The notes under the pieces are model-generated. The model was not told the origin of the DNA and made no database searches. It worked only from the letters and a program-made list of their open reading frames with translations. Of a stretch of DNA of 62,945 nt, positions 35,229 to 44,212 are shown one piece after another. The position numbers and the translations under genes were made by a program. This DNA is from Draconibacterium sediminis (lineage in GTDB: Bacteria; Bacteroidota; Bacteroidia; Bacteroidales; Prolixibacteraceae), in NCBI RefSeq assembly GCF_000949475.1, contig NZ_JRHC01000011.1, positions 1 through 62,945 of the forward strand, in the 5' to 3' direction. Within the stretch, counting starts at the first letter, position 1; each line of letters opens with the position of its first letter.

Positions 35229-38200
35229 ATGTTTACACATCGTACCACAATTTCTCTTCTAAAAGGATGTATTCTTTTTATCTTTTACTTTGGCACTACC
35301 CACATTTTAACTGCACAACACAGCCGGATAGAAAAATCAAACCAACCGGAATTAAAGCAGTTTGCCTGGCAAAGAGGTGCTGCGTGGACAGAACAAAAGA
35401 AATTTGCAGATTCAGTTGCAGCCAGCTTAAACATACCCGTGTTTTATATCGAAGAAACCGGGCGGGTAGTTAGTCTTCAGCGCATGGGGCTTAACAATAA
35501 ACCGGTTTATTATGCCACCGATAATTTAAGTGTTGCCTCAACACTTTCAGTCGATCAGCTTTGGTCTGCCGGCAACGAATACCCCGAACTTACAGGTGAA
35601 GGTATTGAAATAAACCTGTGGGACGGAGGCACGGTATTGGCTACTCACCAGGAGTTGATGAGCCCTGAAGGTTCGCGAATTACCATGCGCGATTTAGATT
35701 TGCCCCTATCCGATCACTCCACACATATTTCCGGAACGATGATAGCCACGGGAAAAAAACCCGAAGCCAAAGGAATGGCAGGACTAGCCCTCATTAAAGG
35801 ATGGGATTTAAATAATGACATTGCCGAAATGGCCAGTGCTGCTGCCGATGGCATAGCAATTTCAAATCATTCGTACGGACCATTATGCGGTTGGTACTAT
35901 AATGCACAAAACGAAAACTGGTACTGGTACGGCGATCCCGGCATTTCGGCTACCGAAGACTACGAGTTTGGTTTTTACAGCGATGTAAGTGCCGACCTTG
36001 ATTATATTGCGATGATGGCCCCCTACTACCTCATCGTAAAATCGGCCGGAAACGACAGAAACGATGGTCCGGAAACGGCAGTGGCACATTACGTGTGGGA
36101 TGAAAACTGGGTTTTGGTGAACGATGAACGCGAACCTGACGGTGGCGAAGATGGTTACGACTGTCTGTCGCCGGTGGCGGTAGCCAAAAATATATTGACT
36201 ATAGGAGCTGTTGATGATGCCCAAAATATGACTGTCTTTAGTGGTTTCGGGCCAACTGATGACGGACGGATAAAGCCTGACCTGGTTTCAGATGGTGTTG
36301 ATGTTTATTCATCCATCTCGTCAACCAACACAAGTTACGAAACCTACACCGGCACTTCAATGTCTACCGCAGCTGCAACCGGTTCTATTGCTCTTTTACT
36401 TCAACTTCAGGATTTGCTTCTGCCCGGAGTTAAACTAAGATCTTCCACCTTAAAAAGTATTTTGATCCATTCTGCCACAGACTTGGGTAATCCTGGCCCC
36501 GATTACAGTTTCGGATGGGGACTTATAAATTTTAAAGCTGCAGCCGATATTACTTACAACAATTCAAACAATCAGGGCAAAACTATTTATGAGGCAGTTT
36601 TAAACGAAGGAGAAGAAATAACAATCCCTGTAAAAACAGCCAGCGATGCGCCATTTTTAAAAGCCACAGTTTGCTGGACTGATCCGGCCGGACAAGCTTC
36701 CTCGCCCACTTTAAACCAACGAACAAGCAAACTGGTAAACGACCTTAATTTGACAGTAGAAAATACAACTTCGGGACAGGCTATTCTTCCCTGGGTGCTG
36801 GATGTTGAAAGTCCGGCAACTTCGGCTACGCACGGAATAAATCATACCGACAATGTGGAACAGGTTTATTTTACAAATCCGGGCGATAATGATTTAACGA
36901 TCAGAATCTCACATTCAGGAACTCTGTCCGGAGGTTCGCAACAATTTAGCCTCGTAGTTACCGGCATTGAAACATTGTCGGAAATCTTTCCTCCTCAAAA
37001 TTTAAGCTATTCCATAAACGAATCTGCAATTTTACTCAGCTGGAGTCCTCCCGTTTCAGGCGTTCCTGATAAATATAAAATCTACCGGAATAGCTCTTTC
37101 CTGGCCGAAAGTTATACGCCCGCCTATTCGGATGCGTCGATTATTTTCGATAATGAATATTCGTATTACGTAACAGCTGTTTATACCATTAATAACGCAG
37201 AAACCGAAAGCCTTGGAACCAATGAAATTCTTGTTTACCCCCGAACTGCGCTTACACTACCCTATTTTGTCGATTTCGAAACCGGAACAAATGAAGTACA
37301 GATAAAAAACAACATTTCCGGATGGCAATGGGGAGATAGCGATTCTTTGAATTGTTATTACCTCGATTTTTCATCCGATTCCACGAAATTTATTGCCACC
37401 GATTCGTATTCTGCCGGAGAAGCGGTTCATGTTTCCGATATAGCAGCAACTCCCCCGCTATTACTAGGTAATTATTTAAATAGTACGCTTTCATTCGATT
37501 ATTTGCTAAAAACAGAAATTTACGACGCCATTGATGAACTACACGTAGTTTACAAAAAACAGCAAGAAACGGTGTGGCATGAATTTATTAAGCTGGAAAA
37601 AGCCGTTGCATGGACACATAAAACAGTTGAATTGCCCCTCGAGATTTGTAAAAACGGCACACAGCTGGGCTTCTGTTACGACGATCTTTACCAATGGGGA
37701 ATGGGCGCCGGACTGGACAATATTTCTGTCACGGGCGATGAAAAACCACGTGTTACAGATCTTACAATTGTGGCATTGGATTATCCCGTTTCATCATGCT
37801 CTTTGTCGGGAGATGAAAAAGTAGCCGTATCAATCAAAAATATCGGACCGGATCCGGCCTTAGCCGGCGACAGTATTTCAATTCTTATGAAGTGTACCTC
37901 CAACGAAAACGTTGAAGAAATTGCGGTGCTTGCTGAAACGCTCTTACCCAATGAAGTGCTAAATTATGAAATGAACGGGCACATGGATCTGAGTTATGAA
38001 CAGAACTACACCTTTGAATTTTATCTTACTTGTGCACTCGATAGCAATAGTACCAATAATTCATTCGATAAAACCATCGAAATATATGGATATCCGCAAC
38101 CAACAATCGCAACAACCGACCTTTCATTCTGTGAAGATGAGCCGCCAATTCTAATCGAGGCAGTTCCCGAAGGAGGAATACTTTCCGGTGAAGGTGTTTC

Positions 38201-40355
38201 CGGGCTTTATTTCGATCCAGCTTTGGCCGGAGCAGGAACACATTCCTTAACCTACACCGTAAGCGAAAATGAATGTACAGGAGAAATTGAATTTCTGGTG
38301 ATCGTAGATTCACTTATTCAGCCTGAAATTTTAAATGACAAGCTATCTTTCTGCGAAGATCAACAAGCCGTTTTAATCGAAGCAGTTCCTGAGGGTGGAA
38401 TACTTTCAGGGCAAGGTGTTTCAGAATTTTATTTCGATCCTGCTTTGGCCGGAGTGGGAACACATACCTTAACTTACACCATAAACGAAACTGAATGTGC
38501 CGGTGACATTGAATTTCAGGTAGTCGTAGATTCTGTTATCCATCCCCAAATTTTAAATGACAATCTTACTTTCTGCGAAGATCAGCAATCCGTTTTAATC
38601 GAGGCAGTGCCTGATGACGGAATACTTTCCGGCACTGGTGTTTCAGGACTTTACTTTGATCCACTGGTGGCAGGGCCGGGAACGCACACCTTAACTTACT
38701 CCGTGACTGAAAACAACTGCACAGGAGAAACAGAATTCCAGGTAATTGTGGATTCTGTATTTCATCCCCAAATTTTGAATGACAATCTTTCTTTCTGTGA
38801 AGACCAGCAAGCCGTTTTAATCGAGGCAGTGCCTGATGACGGAATACTTTCCGGCACTGGTGTTTCAGGACTTTATTTCAATCCGTCAGTAGCCGGAGCG
38901 GGAACACATACTTTAACTTACACTGTAAATGAAGACAACTGCACAGGAGAAACCGAATTCCAGGTAATCGTGGATTCTGTAGTTCATCCTCAAATTTTAA
39001 ATGATAAACTTTCGTTTTGCGAAGATCAACAAGCCGTTTTAATCGAAGCAGTTCCTGAAGGCGGAATAGTATCCGGTGAAGGTGTTTCCGGGCTTTATTT
39101 CGATCCGTCAGTAGCCGGAGCAGGAACACATACCTTAACCTACACCGTAAGCAATAATGAATGTACCGGTGATATTGAATTTCTGGTGGTTGTAGATTCT
39201 ATTATTCAGCCAGAAATACTGAATGACAAGCTTTCATTTTGCGAAGACCAGCAAGCAATCTTAATCGAGGCAGTTCCCGAAGGAGGAATACTTTCCGGAG
39301 AAGGTGTTTCCGGGCTTCATTTCGATCCAGCTTTGGCCGGAGCGGGAACACATACTTTAACTTACACCATAAACGAAACTGAATGTACAGGAGTAATTGA
39401 TTTTCAGGTGGTCGTAGATTCAGTTATTCAACCTGAAATACTGAATAATAAGCTTTCGTTTTGCGAAGATCAACAAGCCGTTTTCATCGAAGCAGTTCCT
39501 GAAGGCGGAATATTATCCGGTGAAGGTGTTTCCGGGCTTTATTTCGATCCGTCAGTAGCCGGAGCGGGAACACATACCTTAACCTACACCGTAAGCAATA
39601 ATGAATGTACCGGTGATATTGAATTTCAGGTGGTTGTGGATTCACTTATTCAACCTGAAATACTGAATGACAAGCTTTCGTTTTGCGAAGATCAGCAATC
39701 CGTTTTAATCGAAGCAGTTCCCGAAGGAGGAATCCTTTCCGGAGAAGGTGTTTCCGGACTTTATTTCAATCCGTCGGTGGCCGGAGCAGGAACACATACC
39801 TTAACCTACACCGTTAGCGAAAATGAATGTACTGGAGAAACCGATTTTCAGATTATTGTAGACGAAAAACCAGAAGTTAATTTGGGCCCCGATCAGGTTT
39901 TAGGAATTGAAGATTCCATATCACTCTACATTCCAAACACGGATTGTTCGATTGTTTGGTGCGATGGATCAACCGAAGCTAATATTACCATTCTCGCGAG
40001 CGAACTTGGTCTGGGTACCCATCCGCTTTGGGTAGACATATTAAATGACAGCTATTGTTTTTCTTCGGACACCATATTTGTCACTGTTCAAAATTTAAAT
40101 GCTGTATTTGAGCAGGAAAATAACAATGAAATATTAATCTACCCAAATCCTGCAAACAAAGGATTTACTGTACAATTGAATCAAAACGAATTAATTGAAG
40201 AGCTGTATGTATTTGCGTCAACCGGGGAAATGATACTGAAAAGGCAAGCGTCCACAACATCCTACTTCGATATTTCATTTCTCTCATCCGGGGTGTATTT
40301 CATAAAAGTTGAAACAAACCTGCGAACGGCACAAATATGCCTTGTAAAACTGTAA
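35229..40355 (+). CDS. Secreted S8 subtilisin-like protease with 8 tandem repeats and T9SS sorting domain
   Basis: A protein of 1708 residues from the ATG at 35229, which gives a proper signal peptide (LLKGCILFIFYFGTTHILTA); the frame extends further upstream without one. The peptidase S8 domain (about 105-460) has Asp132 (NLWDGG), His163 (DHSTHISGT), oxyanion Asn275 (SAGND) and Ser377 (GTSMST). A P-domain-like beta-sandwich, an Fn3 domain (about 590-670) and a MAM/choice-of-anchor-like domain (about 680-830) follow. Eight near-identical 74-residue repeats occupy about 958-1550, and a type A T9SS C-terminal domain (IYPNPANKGFTV ... SSGVYFIKVE) closes the protein. It is exported by T9SS and anchored or released at the surface. 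The repeats probably form a stalk or adhesive region. Confidence 0.93.
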   Translation: MFTHRTTISLLKGCILFIFYFGTTHILTAQHSRIEKSNQPELKQFAWQRGAAWTEQKKFADSVAASLNIPVFYIEETGRVVSLQRMGLNNKPVYYATDNLSVASTLSVDQLWSAGNEYPELTGEGIEINLWDGGTVLATHQELMSPEGSRITMRDLDLPLSDHSTHISGTMIATGKKPEAKGMAGLALIKGWDLNNDIAEMASAAADGIAISNHSYGPLCGWYYNAQNENWYWYGDPGISATEDYEFGFYSDVSADLDYIAMMAPYYLIVKSAGNDRNDGPETAVAHYVWDENWVLVNDEREPDGGEDGYDCLSPVAVAKNILTIGAVDDAQNMTVFSGFGPTDDGRIKPDLVSDGVDVYSSISSTNTSYETYTGTSMSTAAATGSIALLLQLQDLLLPGVKLRSSTLKSILIHSATDLGNPGPDYSFGWGLINFKAAADITYNNSNNQGKTIYEAVLNEGEEITIPVKTASDAPFLKATVCWTDPAGQASSPTLNQRTSKLVNDLNLTVENTTSGQAILPWVLDVESPATSATHGINHTDNVEQVYFTNPGDNDLTIRISHSGTLSGGSQQFSLVVTGIETLSEIFPPQNLSYSINESAILLSWSPPVSGVPDKYKIYRNSSFLAESYTPAYSDASIIFDNEYSYYVTAVYTINNAETESLGTNEILVYPRTALTLPYFVDFETGTNEVQIKNNISGWQWGDSDSLNCYYLDFSSDSTKFIATDSYSAGEAVHVSDIAATPPLLLGNYLNSTLSFDYLLKTEIYDAIDELHVVYKKQQETVWHEFIKLEKAVAWTHKTVELPLEICKNGTQLGFCYDDLYQWGMGAGLDNISVTGDEKPRVTDLTIVALDYPVSSCSLSGDEKVAVSIKNIGPDPALAGDSISILMKCTSNENVEEIAVLAETLLPNEVLNYEMNGHMDLSYEQNYTFEFYLTCALDSNSTNNSFDKTIEIYGYPQPTIATTDLSFCEDEPPILIEAVPEGGILSGEGVSGLYFDPALAGAGTHSLTYTVSENECTGEIEFLVIVDSLIQPEILNDKLSFCEDQQAVLIEAVPEGGILSGQGVSEFYFDPALAGVGTHTLTYTINETECAGDIEFQVVVDSVIHPQILNDNLTFCEDQQSVLIEAVPDDGILSGTGVSGLYFDPLVAGPGTHTLTYSVTENNCTGETEFQVIVDSVFHPQILNDNLSFCEDQQAVLIEAVPDDGILSGTGVSGLYFNPSVAGAGTHTLTYTVNEDNCTGETEFQVIVDSVVHPQILNDKLSFCEDQQAVLIEAVPEGGIVSGEGVSGLYFDPSVAGAGTHTLTYTVSNNECTGDIEFLVVVDSIIQPEILNDKLSFCEDQQAILIEAVPEGGILSGEGVSGLHFDPALAGAGTHTLTYTINETECTGVIDFQVVVDSVIQPEILNNKLSFCEDQQAVFIEAVPEGGILSGEGVSGLYFDPSVAGAGTHTLTYTVSNNECTGDIEFQVVVDSLIQPEILNDKLSFCEDQQSVLIEAVPEGGILSGEGVSGLYFNPSVAGAGTHTLTYTVSENECTGETDFQIIVDEKPEVNLGPDQVLGIEDSISLYIPNTDCSIVWCDGSTEANITILASELGLGTHPLWVDILNDSYCFSSDTIFVTVQNLNAVFEQENNNEILIYPNPANKGFTVQLNQNELIEELYVFASTGEMILKRQASTTSYFDISFLSSGVYFIKVETNLRTAQICLVKL
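38101..39876 (+). repeat. Eight 222-bp in-frame tandem repeats in the protease gene
   Basis: Each unit is 74 codons, starting around ILNDKLSFCEDQQ and ending VVVDSxIQPE, with paired Cys residues (FCEDQQ and ECTG/NCTG) that could form a disulfide in each module. Units differ by a few residues only. Such identity means the number of copies is prone to recombinational change and to assembly collapse. Confidence 0.92.
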
Positions 40356-40453
40356 TGAGCCATGAACAAGATTAAAATACAAAGAAGATAAAAAGATTAT
40401 CCAGCCGAAATTTACTGTGCGGCTTCAGATGATATCATCTTAAAATACATGTC

Positions 40454-41104
40454 ATGAAAACAAAACAATTGTTATTGCAAATTGCCATTCTTGCTATTGT
40501 GCTGGTGTTTTCAGCTTGCTCTGATAGTCAAAAGAATGATGACCTAACGTTTTCCGAAAATACGGAAGAAGAGTCTCTAAAAAACAGTGCGGTGTTGTCG
40601 GTTCCAACATTAACAGATGTCGATAGTATGGGTATAATATTTATGCGGGAAGAAGAAAAGCTTGCGCGCGATGCTTACCTAAGTTTATACGCGAAGTATG
40701 AGCACCAGATTTTTGACAATATTTCACAAAGCGAACAGGTTCATACCGATGCCATTTTGAAGCTGTTGAACTACTACGAACTGCAGGACCCGTTTATCGA
40801 CATAATTGGAGAATTTGCGGATCCATCGCTTGATGCACTTTTCGATGAGTTAATGACACTGGGAGCTATTAACCTGGATTCGGCATTGGTAGTAGGTGCC
40901 CTTATTGAGGAAACTGATATTGAAGATATTGCGATCCTGGCAGGGGCCACCGGTGTACCAAATATTATGCAGGTTTACGAAAATCTGCTTAGTGGTTCGG
41001 AAAATCACCTGAGGGCTTTTGTGCGCGACCTGAATAATAGAGGCATTGATTATCAGCCACGAATATTGCCAATCGATCAGTTTAACGACATTATAAATAA
41101 ATAA
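40454..41104 (+). CDS. DUF2202 ferritin-like lipoprotein
   Basis: A 216-residue lipoprotein (signal LAIVLVFSACSDS, lipidated Cys22). The mature region from about residue 60 matches the DUF2202 helical bundle, with MREEEKLARDAYLSLY, SEQVHTDAILKLLNYY and SGSENHLRAFVRDLNNRG. The Glu and His residues are spaced as in ferritin-like metal-binding bundles. It is probably a periplasmic or outer-membrane metal or redox protein. It stands about 100 bp after the subtilase gene. Confidence 0.85.
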   Translation: MKTKQLLLQIAILAIVLVFSACSDSQKNDDLTFSENTEEESLKNSAVLSVPTLTDVDSMGIIFMREEEKLARDAYLSLYAKYEHQIFDNISQSEQVHTDAILKLLNYYELQDPFIDIIGEFADPSLDALFDELMTLGAINLDSALVVGALIEETDIEDIAILAGATGVPNIMQVYENLLSGSENHLRAFVRDLNNRGIDYQPRILPIDQFNDIINK

Positions 41105-41139
41105 TAATGGGTTTTTGAATAAATGAAAATCCCCTTGCT

Positions 41140-41598
41140 TTAAAAACTAATACGGAGCGTTATTCCGGTTGGGTAACTTTGTGGATGCGAACAATAGAAT
41201 CCGCCAGGAATAACCTCCAACTGAAAGGAATCGGTGAATTGAACTTTACGAATTCTATCGATGCGCGATATACCGGTCATGTACATCGTAAATCCAATTA
41301 TGGTGGCTGCTACTCCACCGGCCATTAAAGTAGCCGCTGTTACACACAATACACTTGTTTCTCCCGACGAACAGTCATCATTTAGTGCAGCTCCGCCCAA
41401 AATTCCTAATAATCCTGCTGCTGCTCCTGTTATTGCCAAAGTTTCGCCCATTCGTTCCAGGTTCATCGCTTTTTGGTAATACAGGTTAAGTTCCTCACTC
41501 GAAGCCCGTTGCAGATTTCTTATAGAGTAAGTTCCTTGTGCATTACCGGCAACAACCAGCAACAGGAAAAATAATCCGGTGATTAAATACTTTTTTAT
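41140..41598 (-). CDS. Small exported hypothetical protein with disrupted or non-canonical start
   Basis: The mature part (about 130 residues) has two hydrophobic stretches (LAITGAAAGLLGILGGAAL and AATLMAGGVAATIIGFTMYMTG) and a beta-rich C-terminus ending LRISF, so it is likely an envelope protein. A clear signal peptide (KKYLITGLFFLLLVVAGNAQG) lies upstream, but its only in-frame start candidate is ATA at 41596-41598. An ATG at 41606-41608 comes into the same frame if the T6 run at 41591-41596 (A6 on the coding strand) were one base shorter, giving MNGYKKYLI. Thus either an AUA start, a frameshift mutation, or a sequence error. No function is recognised. Confidence 0.65.
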   Translation of the reverse strand: MKKYLITGLFFLLLVVAGNAQGTYSIRNLQRASSEELNLYYQKAMNLERMGETLAITGAAAGLLGILGGAALNDDCSSGETSVLCVTAATLMAGGVAATIIGFTMYMTGISRIDRIRKVQFTDSFQLEVIPGGFYCSHPQSYPTGITLRISF

Positions 41599-41762
41599 AG
41601 CCGTTCATTTTTGGTTTACCAAACAAGTTACAAAATAACCTACTGATATTCATTAATTATTGAAAATAACACCCCGTTAACAAACCTTCATTTTATAAAT
41701 ATGTTATTGATTAAGAATACAATAACTGTATAAACGGATAAAACAACTAATTGCTGAGAATT

Positions 41763-42485
41763 ATGAAACAACTTGCATTAACTTTTCTGATCGTACTTAT
41801 TTCAATAACAAGCTGGTCAAAAGACAAAAAGGCTCCGTTGATTGGAGATAAAGCACCTTCATTTACCGAAAAATCAACAAACGGAATATTGAACTTTCCG
41901 GAGGATTTTGGCACCAACTGGAAAATATTATTCAGCCATCCGCTGGATTTTACAGCTGTTTGTACTTCAGAGTTGTGCGGTCTTGCCCGTAACCAGGAAA
42001 AGTTGAATGCATTGGGTGTAAAAGTAGCCGTGGTCTCAATTGATGAAATCGACAGACATTTATTGTGGAAAGAATTTATGGAAAGGGTGCTTAAAGATGA
42101 AGGCACAACTACAAAAATTGAATACCCTATTGTAGCTGATCTTTCGGGAGAAGTATCGAAAAAGTACGGCATGTTGCATCATTCGGCAAACGACAAAAGG
42201 GATGTTAGAGGTGTATTTATTATTGACCCGGACAATATCATTCAGGCCATTTCATTTTACCCGATGAATGTTGGACGGAATATGGATGAAATACTGCGAA
42301 CAGTTGAAGCATTGCAACTTACACAAAAAGAGAATGTGCTAACACCAATGGATTGGCAACCAGGCGACGATGTTCTTGTTCCTCATAAACCATATACATC
42401 CGACGAGTTGGAGCAAAACCCGGAACTAAAAGACCAGTATTACCAAAAAGGCGAATACATGTGGTTTAAAAAGATGAAGAAATAA
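41763..42485 (+). CDS. Exported 1-Cys-type peroxiredoxin (Prx6-like)
   Basis: A 240-residue thiol peroxidase preceded by a signal peptide (MKQLALTFLIVLISITSWS), which is unusual for this cytoplasmic family. The peroxidatic Cys67 lies in the HPLDFTAVCTSE motif with Thr64, a second Cys72 is nearby, and the Prx6-type C-terminal dimerisation region (DWQPGDDVLVPHKPYTSDELEQ) is complete. It should reduce peroxides in the periplasm with an unknown thiol donor. The ATG at 41763 is chosen since it begins the signal peptide; a TTG four codons upstream would spoil it. Confidence 0.92.
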   Translation: MKQLALTFLIVLISITSWSKDKKAPLIGDKAPSFTEKSTNGILNFPEDFGTNWKILFSHPLDFTAVCTSELCGLARNQEKLNALGVKVAVVSIDEIDRHLLWKEFMERVLKDEGTTTKIEYPIVADLSGEVSKKYGMLHHSANDKRDVRGVFIIDPDNIIQAISFYPMNVGRNMDEILRTVEALQLTQKENVLTPMDWQPGDDVLVPHKPYTSDELEQNPELKDQYYQKGEYMWFKKMKK

Positions 42486-42511
42486 TAACTGAATGAGTTG
42501 TCGAAGACAGT

Positions 42512-44065
42512 CTAGTGCTTATGGTAAACCCCGGTCGACTTTCGGCTAAACAGGTCTTGTCCTTTACCAAGGCACTCTAATTCCGGAATCTCATCCATAT
42601 AGCTCAAATCATAGTTTCTACTCAATACCAATACATCTTCATGACTGGCCAGGTAGTCTATTAAATTCTTCTCATCTTGAAACACAGGAATTTTACCGTG
42701 CGCATAAAAAGCAAACGCATGGTGGAAGTCTTTGTAGGCAACCACCTCGTTATGAGCGCTTACAATTTCGCCATATTTATGAACCGGTGATTGATCATCC
42801 AAAACCTGAAAAGGCTTCCAAAAAACAATAAATGTAGTTACCATAAAAGCAGCAGCAATCGCAAGCAATCCATTCTCTGAAGATTTTTTTCTTAAAAACA
42901 AAGCAACAATTCCACCAATAGGCATTGCAACCATAAACCAGGCGATCCAATCCACATTTTGCAGCGGGGAATATTTCATAAAGAAGAATACTGCAATTGG
43001 TAGTAACAGGGCCAAAAACACCATTATAAGCGTTTCGATCTTCGTTTTGCGAAGCGATTCAGAATGACTAATAAGTCCTGCAATAGTATTCCCAATCATC
43101 AAACTCAAAAAAGGATAGGCCGGCGAAGTATAATTTATCAGCTTGGTTTGCGACAGGGCATAAAACCCCACTACAACCAATGTTGATAAAGCGGCTAACA
43201 CCATCAACGAATTATTTTTTCGTTGCTGCCACGTTTCCTTAAAAGCACGAACGCCGAATACTGAAAATGGAAGTAATCCTGCCAACACAAAGATAAATGG
43301 CATTACAAACGGTGCGTGATGCCCGCTTAAGCCGGAATCAAACCGATTTAAATTATGCTCGAAAAAGAAAATACGTGTCCATTCTCCACCGGTTTTTACA
43401 TGTACTGCGAAGTACCATGGTAAAGCCACGGCAGAAATCAGCAAAATTCCCCACCAAGGTTTTTGTTCCAGAATTCGTTTCCAGGTAAATGTTTTTGTTA
43501 CCAGCATAAACAGCAAAATGGTTAATCCCGGCAACAACAAACCAACCGGCCCTTTGGCAAAAATTCCTAATCCCAGGAAAATATACGTCAAAGCAAACCA
43601 TTTCCATTTGCGCGAATGCGAGCCTTCATAAAAAAAGTATATGGAAAGCGTGTGACAAAGAATGAGATATGGATCGGGTGTGGCCAGCCGGAACTGGATT
43701 ATGAGATGCATGGAAGCCAGCATGGTTAAAGCCGACCACCACGCAGCTTTCTCGCTCCAGTGGCGTCGTGCAATCCAGAAAGTTGCCAGCACAACCAATA
43801 AACCACACAAAGCCGAGAAAAACCGGGCACCGGCTTCGTTTACACCTAATAAATAATACCCGGCCATCATTCCGTAATATTCCATTGCCGGTTTATCCGT
43901 GCGAAGTTCTCCGTTAAAAGTTGGAACAATCCACTCTTTATTTTCCATCATTTCGCGGGCACATTCGGCATTTCGCGCTTCTGCCCGCTGAAAAACACTT
44001 GTTCCTCCCAAAAACGAGAAAAACAACAAACCGCTAAACAACAGAATCAACAAAAAATATTTCAT
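42512..44065 (-). CDS. GT39/ArnT-like membrane glycosyltransferase
   Basis: A 517-residue polytopic protein with about 12 membrane helices. It is of the GT-C fold with the acidic loop motif GTSVFQRAEARNAECAREMMENKEWIVPTFNGELRTDKPAMEYYGM, typical of ArnT/PMT relatives that use polyprenyl-phosphate sugar donors and transfer to lipid A, glycans or proteins on the periplasmic side. It follows the sulfatase gene by about 150 bp and is convergent with the peroxiredoxin gene. Acceptor and sugar are unknown. Confidence 0.88.
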   Translation of the reverse strand: MKYFLLILLFSGLLFFSFLGGTSVFQRAEARNAECAREMMENKEWIVPTFNGELRTDKPAMEYYGMMAGYYLLGVNEAGARFFSALCGLLVVLATFWIARRHWSEKAAWWSALTMLASMHLIIQFRLATPDPYLILCHTLSIYFFYEGSHSRKWKWFALTYIFLGLGIFAKGPVGLLLPGLTILLFMLVTKTFTWKRILEQKPWWGILLISAVALPWYFAVHVKTGGEWTRIFFFEHNLNRFDSGLSGHHAPFVMPFIFVLAGLLPFSVFGVRAFKETWQQRKNNSLMVLAALSTLVVVGFYALSQTKLINYTSPAYPFLSLMIGNTIAGLISHSESLRKTKIETLIMVFLALLLPIAVFFFMKYSPLQNVDWIAWFMVAMPIGGIVALFLRKKSSENGLLAIAAAFMVTTFIVFWKPFQVLDDQSPVHKYGEIVSAHNEVVAYKDFHHAFAFYAHGKIPVFQDEKNLIDYLASHEDVLVLSRNYDLSYMDEIPELECLGKGQDLFSRKSTGVYHKH

Positions 44066-44212
44066 AATTCAATTTTATTTACCAAACTATGATTCCCCGA
44101 CTTAAAACAAACGATTACCTCTATTGTTTGAATAAAATTGGTATGCTTTTTTCACTTCAGTCAGATTTATTAACACCAATTTTAAATTAAATCCTTTCAC
44201 TCATTTATTAAA

